In this document: positions 1-9,735 of the stretch, one piece after another
Position numbering within the stretch: the stretch's first letter is position 1
Layout: each line of letters starts with the position of its first letter
NCBI GenBank assembly: GCA_003427395.1
Contig: BFEA01000361.1
Location: 536,174-584,456 of the forward strand
From: Chara braunii
Lineage: Eukaryota > Streptophyta > Charophyceae > Charales > Characeae
Reading direction: 5' to 3'
Length of the DNA: 48,283 nt
Made by a program: the position numbers and the translations under genes
Notes under the pieces: model-generated
The model's database searches: none
The model's input: the letters and a program-made list of their open reading frames with translations, nothing else
What the model was told of the DNA's origin: nothing

Positions 1-13
1 AACTGTTTAAGAT

Positions 14-51
14 CTGTCTCTTATACACATCTAGATGTGTATAAGAGACAG
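14..51. other. Nextera mate-pair junction adapter (artefact)
   Basis: A perfect 38-bp palindrome made of the 19-base Tn5 mosaic end CTGTCTCTTATACACATCT followed by its reverse complement. This is the known circularisation junction of Nextera mate-pair libraries. It is not part of the genome. The 13 bases before it (1-13) match 24547-24559 in hairpin array 2 of copy C exactly, whereas the bases after it are (CA)n, so the junction joins two unrelated genomic places. Confidence 0.97.
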
Positions 52-61
52 CACATACACA

Positions 62-63
<2 letters not shown>

Positions 64-120
<57 letters not shown>

Positions 121-172
121 AGAGAGAGTGGGGGGGAAGGGGGGCGCTACCAGAGAGAGAGAGAGAGAGAGA
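64..172. repeat. Microsatellites (CA)n and (GA)n
   Basis: An uninterrupted (CA)n run at 64-115 is followed by a G-rich spacer at 128-145 and (GA)n to about 172. The reading frame across it (37-330) only encodes His-Thr and Arg-Glu runs and is not a gene. Confidence 0.97.
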
Positions 173-1160
173 GGCTAAATTACAAAAATGAACAATGGAT
201 CAAAATTGTTGTGAAGATCTATTTTGCAGTTGAAATAATTCAAATTTATTTGTATTGTCCTAGAAAGGTCGCAATAAAATATGCAAACACTCAAATTTTC
301 ATATTTTTTCAAGCACTCAGGCTTCTGTGAGCGAGAAAAATCATTGAAGTTTGAATACTTTTTATACTAACCCAGACATAGCGAAGTAGAAGAAAAAAAA
401 ATGCACCGAATCGACACGACAATTATTTTGCACCCTTAATGATTTTTAATTTTTATTTTGTTTTTCTTACAAAGAGTACGACCTAATTTACAAATTCTCA
501 AATTTTTAAATTTTTCTGCAAATTTTTCTGAGCGCAAAAATTATTTGCAAGACTGGAACCGTTAATACCCATTTGTGTAGGGGTCTATCAACAACTGTCA
601 GGGTGACTTTTTCAGAAGATTGGGATAAACTACCGGTCCTTTGAATTCGATACTGCGCCGGTTCTATAAGAGCTAGTTGTCGGTCTTCCTCGAAATTGCG
701 AAGGACCAATTCCCTAACAATTCTTACCCCAAAAGAACTCACTTGTTCGTTCGTCGTCCGCAGCTGAAAATGCGATGCCTTCACACGGAAGTCGAAAATC
801 TATTATATTACAGCCTTAGGGCTGCGAAGTAAAACATTGCAGCAAGGGAGGGGAGATGATATGAGAAGATGTTGTTGAAGCTGGGTGTATTGCTCAATTG
901 TATAATTCACTGTTATATGACACCCTTGCTTAATGTTTATGTGCTTGCCGCTATAGTTGCATACAACAAATTCACAAGGTATACACGGTTGTGCCATCTT
1001 TTTTTTTTTTTTTAATTCTGTTATGTTTAAAAAATATACGGATGACATGTAAATCACAGGAAAAGATTCTACATTCATGCGTACAACCAATGAGAAAAGA
1101 TATGAGAAGAGATTGTTGTAGTGGGGTATGGGGTCTATGCCCTCCCCTCATCCGTTCAAG
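173..1160. other. Unassigned AT-rich DNA
   Basis: No gene is seen. There is a T run at 999-1013. A short direct repeat is present: the stretch at 848-872 (GATGATATGAGAAGATG and neighbours) recurs diverged at 1093-1117. Everything before 1163 lies outside the recognised X and Y repeats. Confidence 0.6.
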
Positions 1161-1163
1161 TTT

Positions 1164-2190
1164 GTCGGTGCGAATACCCTTACAAGGGTATCCGCCCTGG
1201 TGTTTGCAAGTAACTTCAAAATTTGAGTGCACCGCGTGAGTCGCCGTAGCTTTTGTTTTAGACCGATAAAATGCTTAACTGAAAGAAGAGAGTGTATGGG
1301 GACGCAACTTTGAAGGCGCACATGATTTTTCTTGTTGATCTAGTATAGCCGACACGATTGTCGGTCAACTTTCTGTTTCCGTTTAATTAGAGGATTAAAA
1401 TGATATTTTTCTTTGAATAGTACATTTGATTGTGGCACGTGCGAGGGCATGGAGGTTGCATTGTCATGATCGGCATTAGATCTAACTAATGACGCAGATA
1501 AGTTTCTTTGAAGTACTTACCTCCGAGGAGACTTGTAGTCCGTGTAGAATGTGGCACGACGGGGTGATCTGTGGTGTTTGCCCGCCAGTAAGAGTTTGAC
1601 GGCTGCCTCGATAAAGGTGCAACTTTGGTGTAAGAAGTGGTGCGTACGGCCAAGCTAAGCCCCATGTGCGGTGAATGCCGTGGTTCGGCGGCCACGAATT
1701 TGGTCGGTAGGTCGAAGAGAGGCCTCGGTGCATTTCGGTGGGCCTATGTGCCGCTACTATTGCTAGTGTCAGCCTTGGGCCTAACATTATTGAGTATGGT
1801 GTCTGATTTCTATGCTCCACATTCGTGGATCGGAATCAGCGGGTGGCGAGGCGGGAGCATTGGAGCGGCTTGGAGAAGCCGAGGGGTTGCCAGGACCGAC
1901 GGGGTGCCAACGATTCCCTCTCTTGTTCCCTTTTTATTTTCTTCACCGGTCTCATTTTTTGGACGGCGCACTGATGCTCGTTCTAGGACCGGCAACAAGA
2001 CAGACATGTCTAGTTCAGTTGGTACATTCCCGAAAGGTCGAAATACATACCTCCGGATCCAGATGACTCGGATGTGTACATGATGAGGAAAACCAAATAT
2101 TTCCGAATTGCCTAGGGCCGTCCTAATCCATGGGCATGTCCCAGTCCCATGCCTGAAGTTTGGTCCTTCGGAGCATCCATTCAAATTGGG
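1164..2190 (+). mobile_element. Y module, copy 1 (arm beside X copy A)
   Basis: The outer end is GTCGGTGC followed by the 18-base inverted repeat ATACCCTTACAAGGGTAT (1174-1191) and a CCGCCCTGG box. It continues through a GGCGCACATGAT-like box near 1316, the block starting CTTGGGCCTA (1773 onward), AAACCAAATATTTCCG (2090) and GGTCCTTCGG (2162). The same order is seen at 39075-40130. It lies immediately upstream of X copy A in the same orientation, as a left terminal repeat would. Only short unconserved frames are present. What mobilises it is unknown. Confidence 0.65.
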
Positions 2191-2787
2191 TCGATGTAGA
2201 GAGGATTGGCAGGCCTCATAGCGTTCGGTCCCGCATTGGGGCGGGGGACCGATGAGTTAATATACCATCCGCCAACCACGATATGTTGTGAGTTGTTGAG
2301 TGTGAACATACCCATTGGGATCCGAAGAGTTGTGAACTATGCTTGAGAAGGGCGAGGTCAGAGGAAACTGTGGTGGAGTTTCGCAGTGATACTGACGTGC
2401 AAATCGTTCGTTGGACTTGGGTATAGGGGCGAAAGACAAATCGAACCGTCTAGTAATTGGTTCCCTCTGAACTTCTCTCAGGGTAGCCGGAGTTGTTGAA
2501 CCGTTCCATCAAGGCGTTGTGGGTTGCCTCGCTACCGAGCGCTGCGTTCACAATAGAAGCAATGAGGAAGGGAGTGAATTTGGGAAGGATTTCTCCAAAC
2601 ACATTCAAGGATGGAGATGGTGAAGAACGGTGATAGCGGAGCGGAATTCATTTTAGCTCTCTCGATTCCCGTCGGAATCAGGGGAACTAAAATGCATGAT
2701 ACGGGTTTTCGTGGTGGGCGCCCCCGAATTTGCTGTCAGATCGAGCAAAGGGTTAGTAAAAGAGGAGTTAGCAAAAAAAGGAGGTGC
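2191..2787 (+). repeat. Y-to-X linker of copy A
   Basis: No gene. Bases 2400-2515 (AGGGGCGAAAGACAAATCGA and on through CTCTCAGGG) have a diverged counterpart at about 29780-29870, at the tail of copy D in the opposite orientation relative to X. Part of 2640-2790 resembles the reverse complement of the copy C tail near 27480-27600. Both facts suggest that the inverted repeat around X is longer than Y alone. Confidence 0.5.
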
Positions 2788-3222
2788 GTGGTGTCGAGCG
2801 CATGGGTTCCGCAGGGGGACCCTCCCAGGCGTGTTACGCAATATTCGTGCAGGATTTTATATCGTGTTGCAATGGAGTTTCTTTGTCGCTCCAGCCGAGT
2901 GGGCCAGCCATACCTCTCGCAAACCCCTACGAAATGATGTGGTCACGAGAGGTACAATTTACCTCCACCTGTGGGAGTTGTCACTATCCCTTAGGTGAAC
3001 GTATCCCCCCCGAGCTACCGAACCACGTGCGAAAGCTAATCAGTTGCAATCGCAGAGGTGGCCCAACCGAGGGCATTTCTCGTACGTTGTAGCATAGGGG
3101 GTATGGGTGGTCCCACGCCTCTATCAGACCCGTACGTGAACCGATGCATTGGGGGGCTGAAGTCCCAAGCGCGGCTCGTCGTCGGTCGACAAGGACGCAT
3201 CCTTCTTACCACACGTTACACC
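2788..3222 (+). repeat. seg1 head module (copy A)
   Basis: Begins at GTGTCGAGCGCAT and ends with the GTCGTCGGTCGAC box and an ACGCATCC run. Conserved landmarks are GGGACCCTCCC, CATACCTCTCGC, GTATCCCCCCCGAGCTACCG and TGTAGCATAGGGGGTA. The same landmarks occur at 11840, 21386, 36330 (reverse) and 47244 (reverse). An 80-100-codon frame (2784-3092) is kept in frame in copy E but is broken in B, C and D. Confidence 0.85.
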
Positions 3223-3284
3223 ATACCAAAGCAAAAAGTCAGATTACTCACACACAACAAAACACTCCTGGTCTCTTCAGTATC

Positions 3285-3712
3285 CAACCCATAATGTTTT
3301 GACACGAAAATCGGTTAGGCGTCACACGCGAGACTTAAGATAAAACCGTGTGGACGCAGGGCCTTCTTATATTGATTAGCTATGCCTAAATACGCAAGCA
3401 GTCATGACGATGGAGTACTATGTAGTATCCATAATCGAGTGAACCTTAATGGTCTCGAGGGTCACCTTCGACACTCAAGTGTCGGTTTACATGCACCTTG
3501 AGGGGTTATTCTCTCGACGATAGACAATCGACAAGGCGGTTGAGAATCACACCCTCTTCTGCACCCTGCGGAGAGTGGGTGGTATACACGCTCCAGCCTG
3601 TTGCGCCAGTCTACCCTTATGGCCATGGAGACAAGGCTCGTCATTGGAAGCCCAGAACCAAGTCAAGGGGTTTGACTTTGACGGCTGCCACAGACATCAA
3701 CGTCCAACTATA
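3285..3712 (+). repeat. seg2 module with CGACACT palindrome (copy A)
   Basis: Landmarks are CGCGAGACTTAAGATAAAACC, then a hairpin CGACACT (3469-3475) paired with AGTGTCG (3478-3484), then TTGAGGGGTTA, and GGGGTTTGACTTTGACGGC at its end. The palindrome and flanks recur in copies B, C and E. Confidence 0.85.
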
Positions 3713-4440
3713 AAAATTAACAAGCAAAATCAATGAGAAAATAAACAGACATCTCAATACCCAAGTATTAAATCAGAATTCAAGATAAAATAAAAAGGGA
3801 AAGATAAATTCATCAGGTATGCAGATCATGCGATACAGAGTTGTTATTCTCACTGCCTTCAAGGCAAGACTCGTATGCAAACTCTAAAATACTAAACCTG
3901 TATAAAACACGGGCACATATGAAAGCCACATTGTCATACACCAATGTGGTCAACTTTATTGTTCTCTATAACTCACACCACGCCTCATACACTCAAGCCC
4001 CAACCATGATCAAACTTTCCATTAAAACCCATCAATTCTTTTACAGTGACTGTTAAAAGAAGTTTGGTAAAAAACTCTCAAATAAATATATTAAATATAC
4101 GGGTTAGGCATCAAGTTGAGGTACAGGTGTAAGCAAAGTTATGTCGTGAGTCAACGGATCGACGATCAACCAACCGACCTGTTATTAAGGGATAACAGAA
4201 GACGATCCTCATAGGATCGAGCTCAAACTTAATCAATACTTTAATCAAAATGACCAGGAAGGACATGTAAACACAATACAAACCAAATCTCAATACTAAA
4301 TAGTATGTATATAGAGAGTGAACCTCCATATCACATCTCACTCAAAAATTCATAAGGTTAGATTTTCAATCTATCTCTCAATAAACCCCTTAGAATAAGG
4401 AAAATTATGGTAACATCTCCCCTGTACACGGTGGATCACC
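3713..4440 (+). repeat. Decayed seg3 module (copy A)
   Basis: No gene. A recognisable remnant of seg3 is CTGTTAT (4179-4185) paired with GATAACAG (4191-4198), followed by ACGATCCTCATAGGATCGAG. The part before 4080 keeps only scattered similarity to copies B and C. Confidence 0.6.
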
Positions 4441-5180
4441 AATATTTTTTCTATCAAATATAATCATACTCTTCAAAACTACGAAAATTTTGGCAGCGTT
4501 TCATGTAAAAAAAATACATTTTCAGAATTTATAGAAGGTTAAATATAAAAGTCATAAATAATTATGACTTCATAATGCCAAATTTTATCGAACTCCTTGA
4601 TTTAGTAAAAATTTAGACAACACCTTCCCTAGAAACGTAGGTTCCCCAAATTTATACTAAGATAAAAACTCAAAATGAGACTCGAGTTCTTACTAAGATA
4701 AAATTCAATTAACTCTTTAGTTTTGCAGAAATTTCGACAACACTTACTCTAGAGAAGTGTCATTCCAAAATTTTTACAAAGTTAAATACAAAATCTGAAA
4801 ATGATTCTGACTTCCCAAAATCAAATTTTGACCACCTCCCTCAATTAGTAAAAATTTGAGCAGCACCTTCCTTGGAAAAAAAAGTCTTTCAAATTTCTAC
4901 TAAGCCAGACATAAAACTCAGACAAAAGTTGAACTTTGAATAATAAAAATTTGACTAACTCCTTGATTTCGTAGAAATTTCGGCAGCACATTCCGTAGGA
5001 AAAATAGTTTTCCAAAATTTATACAGAGCCAAGTAAAATAAATGATCCCAGAAAATGTGAGAATTTGAACTAAGTAAAATAAACTTAAAACATAAAATGA
5101 AGGAATTGAACTAACTCCTATAGCTCTAGCATGTGGCGAGCATCTAAAGCTACTATCTATCAAAGTTGACACTCATACTA
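4440..5180 (+). repeat. Hairpin array 1 (copy A)
   Basis: Five tandem units with GGCAGC-like boxes at about 4492, 4614, 4735, 4858 and 4980, a spacing of about 122 bp. Units carry short stems around the box. The clearest is ACACTT (4740-4745) with AAGTGT (4755-4760). Flanking boxes AATTTATAC and AGTAAAAATTT separate the units. Confidence 0.8.
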
Positions 5181-5279
5181 AGAAGTATTCATACCCAATC
5201 ACTTGTAAGTCCATACCACAATGAGTAAGAAATCTCACCAAACCCCAAATCATTTTCACAAGGATAGTTCATGAAACCT

Positions 5280-6160
5280 TCGAATGATTTCCCCCTTATC
5301 CCCAACTTACATAAGGCATAGAGCTAGACCATTCAACTTAGAAACGAAGTTTGACTTTGCCATTGAATATACACAAACAAAGGGTACTACTACTTTTTTC
5401 TTCTTTGGGCATGTGACTAAGCCATTCAACTTAGGAACAAAACCTGGTTGCCCTGAACTGTTTAAGTAGCCAAATTATATATATATTCTTGCCCTTAGTC
5501 TTTTAAGGTAGCATAAAACTAAACCATTCAACTTAGAAACAAAGTTAAACCTGCCCCATCTTACCATCAATTAATATTCTTAATTAATACACTATAGCTA
5601 TCGTAAGACCATTGAACTTAGAAACAAAGTCTGACTAACCTGTTCATAAAGTATAATAATTATAGAGTATAGATAAAACTATTCCTTGGTTCCAATATGT
5701 GCTTGGCTCCATACCAAACCATTCAATTTAGAAACAAAGTCTGGTTCTTCACCTAATTTCCCTTAGAATAAACAAAAAAACGTTCGAGTCATTCAACCTA
5801 GAAAGAAAACTCTTTTTTTTTTCTTCTTCCGGAAACGATAAAAAAACACCATAACCTCATAATAAACCAAGGCGAGTAAGCCATTCAACTTAAAAACAAA
5901 GTTTGGTCCTTGAAAACGCAATCGCAGACAACCCTCGCAAGTCAAAGCAACTAGACCATCCAACTTAGGAACAAAGTCCGGTCCTCCAAACAGTGAAAAT
6001 AAACATAGCATTGGGTCATTCAACTTAGAAACTAAGCCCAAACTTTGGTTGAACCAAACAATCACAAGAAGAACCACCTTTCTCCTGCCTTCCCCCAATT
6101 CAAAACCCTTTTTCAATCTGAATTCATAGAAACAACCAAAATGAAACTGAGATTGCGCAT
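5280..6160 (+). repeat. Hairpin array 2 (copy A)
   Basis: About nine units centred on CAACTTAGAAACAAAGT at roughly 5335, 5424, 5527, 5611, 5722, 5793, 5883, 5959 and 6017. Stems are short here: TTGGG (6011-6015) pairs with CCCAA (6037-6041), and GACC (5954-5957) pairs with GGTC (5980-5983). This copy has the loop form CAACTTAG, unlike AAACTTAT in B and C. Confidence 0.75.
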
Positions 6161-6417
6161 GCATTCATTTTACTTAAACCACCAGTACCCCCGAAGCAGT
6201 CTTCCCAAATCTTGTTGTTGGCAAGATAACGAACCTCTTCGTCTTATGGAAATGGAGGTTGCAAGTGGTCGTGATATGGGGTGACCGGTCCTTCAATGCT
6301 GGCGACCGGTACTTCTGTGCTGGTTATTTTGTTTTTTTTACCTCCCTTGTTTTTTTTTAAATTTTTTTTCCCTTCTTCCTTTTTTTGTCGTACATTTTCT
6401 TTTTCCCCATAGGGTGG

Positions 6418-6438
6418 CTGCTCCTGCCAGAGGAGCAG
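6418..6438. repeat. 8-bp hairpin in the TTAA element
   Basis: CTGCTCCT (6418-6425) pairs with AGGAGCAG (6431-6438) across a 5-base loop. It lies about 60-70 bases downstream of the U6-like core when read on the minus strand. No T run follows it on that strand, so it is not an obvious Pol III terminator. Confidence 0.7.
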
Positions 6439-6484
6439 GCGAAGGCACGGATGGCGGACTCGTAGTCAGAGAGCCGTAAATGAC

Positions 6485-6575
6485 TCTATTGCCTGAAGTT
6501 ATCATTCTTCAGCAGGGCCATGCTGATCTTCTCTGTATCCTTCCATGTTCCAATGTAAAATTCATTCCCATTTTC
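6485..6575 (-). ncRNA. U6 snRNA-like sequence (probable pseudogene)
   Basis: On the minus strand, 6540-6512 reads GGATACAGAGAAGATCAGC then ATGGCCCTGC. This carries the ACAGAGA box and AGC triad of U6 spliceosomal RNA, with one change from the usual GATACAGAGAAGATTAGC. Upstream, TTGGAAC (about 6549) also fits U6. The internal stem-loop is altered (CTGAAG and CTTCAG arms), no clear 5' hairpin is seen, and no T run ends it, so a captured pseudogene is more likely than a working gene. A second, weaker stretch like the U6 5' part (TTGGAACG) lies at about 6622-6655. Confidence 0.6.
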
Positions 6576-6773
6576 GTAATATGGACAAGAGTTCAGCGTG
6601 GGCCATTGCAANTCTCGTAGGATGAACGTTCCAACACTTAGCACTGTCAGCAGCAACCGCAAAAGACAAATTGTGGCAGTGGATCTTTCTTTTTTTTGGA
6701 CATTTTCTCAATTTAAAAAAAAACTAAAAAAAAACAAAAGGTCCAAGAAGCTTTAGTATGGGCCTCGCTCCAA

Positions 6774-7045
6774 CATACACAATAAACAAAAATTATAGCA
6801 GTGTATCTTTCCGTGTTATAGCGGAAGATTCACTCTCGTTTTGCACATGTAGAGAGTAGTGGAGCGTTCCATGTCCCAAACGAATCTAACGACATAGGAT
6901 GAGGCGTCAGCACAACGATGTGGGTCTCGCTGCACCGCTCTCGACATACACAAAAGACAAAAATCTTGGGGTTCTATCTTTCCATAATCTAGCGGAAGAT
7001 TCACTCTCGTTTTGCACATTTCGAGAGTAGTGCAGCGAGGCTCTG
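6774..7045 (+). repeat. 171-bp tandem duplication in the TTAA element
   Basis: Two diverged units share GCGGAAGATTCACTCTCG followed by TTTTGCACAT, at 6821 and 6992. In each, an ATCTTTCC box and the GGAAGAT box could pair. Related boxes occur at about 10905, 27180 (reverse) and 41590, so this is a wider repeat family. Confidence 0.7.
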
Positions 7046-7207
7046 TACCTGTTTTTTTTCTTTTTTTGTACACTGAGTGAGCGTCTCTGTTTCCAGAACT
7101 TGCGCCGCTCCGAGAGGAACAGCCCCCCGTTCGCGCCGTTTTCGGAGGGATAATTTTTTTTTCGTTTTCTCAGTTTTTTTTTCTTTGTTTTTTTTTTTTA
7201 CTTCTCT

Positions 7208-7240
7208 GGTCGCTCGTTTCCGTTTTCAAAACGAGCGACC
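7208..7240. repeat. 12-bp hairpin near the right end of the TTAA element
   Basis: GGTCGCTCGTTT (7208-7219) pairs perfectly with AAACGAGCGACC (7229-7240) across a 9-base loop. It follows long T runs. Confidence 0.8.
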
Positions 7241-7354
7241 ACCACGCATGCGTCGAGGCTGTACCGAGCCTCTACCAGGCCTGCCCATGTCCTCCATGAA
7301 TTCAGGATGCGACAAAAGTTTGGTTGGGCACGGTACTGGTGGTTTAACGCTGAT

Positions 7355-7720
7355 TTAAGTATAGAAAGTCAAACTTAAAATCAATAGGGATGCATGCAAT
7401 GCCCTCAGTCAAACTATAAAAAGAGATATGTAGGTAAGGACGTTAACTGGGATTATAGAAGAAGATGGAGATTACCACCCAGTTCGCTGCCTCCAGAACT
7501 TAGAGCTCCCGCAATCGGTGGGGTGAACCTCCCACAGAGGCCTTGACACGGATTACGGATTGCAATCCCGCCTGCCGCCTTCCTCTCCAAACCAATTGAC
7601 TAGACTAAGAGTAAGAAAAGGAGAAGGAGGGAAGTTGAATCACTCAGATCCAGGAAAGGTGCACTTAGACTCGCGTGAGAGAGCTTTGAAACCTTGACTC
7701 GCCTGAGGGCCTCACAATGA
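7355..7720 (+). repeat. seg6 module (copy A)
   Basis: The conserved block contains CCGCAATCGGTGGGGTGAAC, CCCACAGAGGCCTTG, GGATTGCAATCCCGCCTGCC and, at its end, GCCTGAGGGCC. It is the best conserved module across the five copies (also near 15370, 25630, 32400 reverse and 43440 reverse). Confidence 0.85.
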
Positions 7721-8740
7721 TGATCGAAACACACTATACTGGTCAACCTGCAACCAAACACAGAAGAAAAGTCGCAATGGTAAATCCCTTTTGCAGAGTG
7801 CAATCACTCCTTCCAAGTCATTATGCCTTCACCTCTGACCAAAACTGTCGCCCCACATTGACCAACTGTTTGCAATGGCAACTCGGCAACTCCCAACCAC
7901 ACCAACAACCTTAAATTCCGGAAACAATTGCGTAATCACAACACCCACCGCTCGTGGAATTAGTTGTAGCAAAGGTAATAACAACACCCGAACACACCAA
8001 CAATCTAACAGGCACCGTAGTAGCTCCAACCTGAGTGTGATAACCAGGCGGCCAGTACTTGCAGCAATAGTTCATTGCTATCAAAAGTAGCAACAACACC
8101 ACGTAGCCGCACATTAGCTAGAAGTTCAGCCAGTCAACAACAACTCGAAGTGGCAGCCCGGACGCAGTAGTAACCGGACTCCCATAGCAGTAGTATCGAG
8201 ATCATGGAGCTTTCAAGTTGCTCGCCCCTTGTTCTCCCGTTGGTTGATCACCCAACAGTCCCTTTAGGACGTCGGCCACGAGAAAATGTCCCTGCGTAGT
8301 TACTTTAGCATGATGAAGTCTTGTCTGCCAACAAAACTGACCAAACAATTCTCTCCACCAATCGGAGAGCCGAGTTACCGCATTCGAATGTCGACGAGAG
8401 CATACTCTCGTTACTACCAACATACGTATCCAAGACCCTTCCTCCTACTTGGCGCTTGGTGCTCAGATTACCACTATGTAGCTAGTAGCAGTCTGCAAAC
8501 CGACAATGCGCCCTGTTGACACCAGCAGCTACAACCAAGGCACATACAAGTAAATCCTCCTTTATTCCCCTTTTGTTCAACGTACCCAGCCAGATAACTT
8601 GGCGGTATAACTTGACGATTCACACAAAAAAACTGCATACAGAAACGATAGCGAGAGCCACAACAACGAGTCTCGATCCACTACTCGCCAATTGTGCAAA
8701 ATGAAAATGAATTAGGCACTATTATCCTTCACCTTCTTCG

Positions 8741-8822
<82 letters not shown>

Positions 8823-9735
8823 GCACTTGCAAGCTTTTGCGACTCATATCTGCCCAAACGTATGAAATGGGAGTGAAAGATACACCACAAGACCGACATC
8901 GGCTGCGCAGGTAAATCTCCTTCCCCTTCCTTCAAATGCACTTAACGTCGATCTGCACCTAGGCCCAACTCACTCCTTTTCACCCCCTTCGATGCGTTTT
9001 GCTATCATCCCAGTCAGATACACACACTCATGAGTCGAGGATCACTGCCAGAGTGAAGACCACGGGCTCAACCACTCGAGAATGAAGATAAGCACGATCC
9101 CAACCTTGACATGGGGTGACTCCGTGCACTCGGCAATCGAAACGGGTACGATGCGTCAACAACTGCCTACACTGGAAATGAATTCGAGGACAAAACATTG
9201 GATTATATACTGCTCTCCAACCATGCACGTAGAGAGATAGGGAGAAGCTAAAATCCTTCGTTAGTCATAGGCGAATACATCACCAAACCCCGAGATACTA
9301 CTTCATAGCGCTCGATTCCACTTGAAATCGAGTGAAAATCAAACTTTCTGCCCTTGTCGTGTTTCCCCGCACGATGTTTTCGTGCACATCATACTCTTCT
9401 AACCTTCTTTTACGCTCACACTATACCTTATTCACACCACTCTCTAACTAGCTGGTATGAGAGAACTCCATCTTCGACAATGATGAACTATTATCAGAAA
9501 ATGTTTCAAGCGCACTATGGTGCCCCAAACTCTTCCTCCCCTATATATTACCCTAGAGCTCCAGTTACTCCTACGACGAGTAAGGCTTTAGTGCTTGTAC
9601 GCTCACCCTCTGTCCCATGTGTAGTTTCTCCTCAGCCCCAACTTAATAGTTATACTCTCTTTTGTATTTTCTTTCTTCTTGCTTTATTTCATATAAAATT
9701 CGATAATAACTTTTATATCTTGTATAAGCACTAAG
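7721..9735 (+). repeat. X tail (copy A)
   Basis: No gene. The CAA/CAG-rich stretch 7850-8170 resembles the tail of copy C (26030-26680). The inverted repeat CTCGATT (9311-9317) with AATCGAG (9326-9332) corresponds to a longer hairpin in copy C at 27535-27560. A CAGGTAAAT box at 8908-8916 resembles a splice donor in the X direction. The frame 9354-9734 is short and has no recognisable domain. Confidence 0.55.
8742..8819. repeat. (CT)n microsatellite
   Basis: An almost pure CT dinucleotide run of about 78 bases inside the tail of copy A. It is absent from the other tails. Confidence 0.97.

Larger units (their letters stand above)
6174..7347. mobile_element. TTAA-bounded 1.17-kb insertion with 16-bp terminal inverted repeats
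   Basis: The left end is TTAAACCACCAGTACC (6174-6189) and the right end is its exact reverse complement (7332-7347). TTAA is the apparent target duplication. Removing one TTAA plus the insert restores the alignment with copies B (near 15190) and C (near 25443), which run uninterrupted through the same spot. TTAA targeting is typical of piggyBac-type transposases; no transposase is present, so this would be a non-autonomous element. It contains a U6-like sequence, T-rich tracts, two hairpins and an internal 171-bp tandem duplication. Confidence 0.8.
2788..9735 (+). mobile_element. X element, copy A
   Basis: The first of five large non-coding copies. Module order: seg1 2788-3222, seg2 3285-3712, a decayed seg3 3840-4400, hairpin array 1 4440-5180, hairpin array 2 5280-6160, a TTAA-bounded insertion 6174-7347, seg6 7355-7720 and a tail to about 9735 with a long (CT)n. 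Against copies B and C it lacks the TATATATGTGTGATCGCAG part of seg3 and has the extra 1.17-kb insertion. No outer Y arm is seen on its tail side before copy B begins. The modules are supported by repetition inside the window; calling the unit a transposon is inference. Confidence 0.75.

Noticed and set aside
37-330. His-Thr repeat frame, and Ser-Leu/Arg-Glu frames at 47598-48071
   Set aside because: Translations of microsatellites.
1164-2190. LTR retrotransposon ends
   Set aside because: Y modules around X are inverted rather than direct, and no primer-binding site, polypurine tract or gag-pol frame was seen.
6348-6394. T runs as Pol III terminators of the U6-like sequence
   Set aside because: The T runs are on the plus strand, while the U6-like sequence reads on the minus strand.
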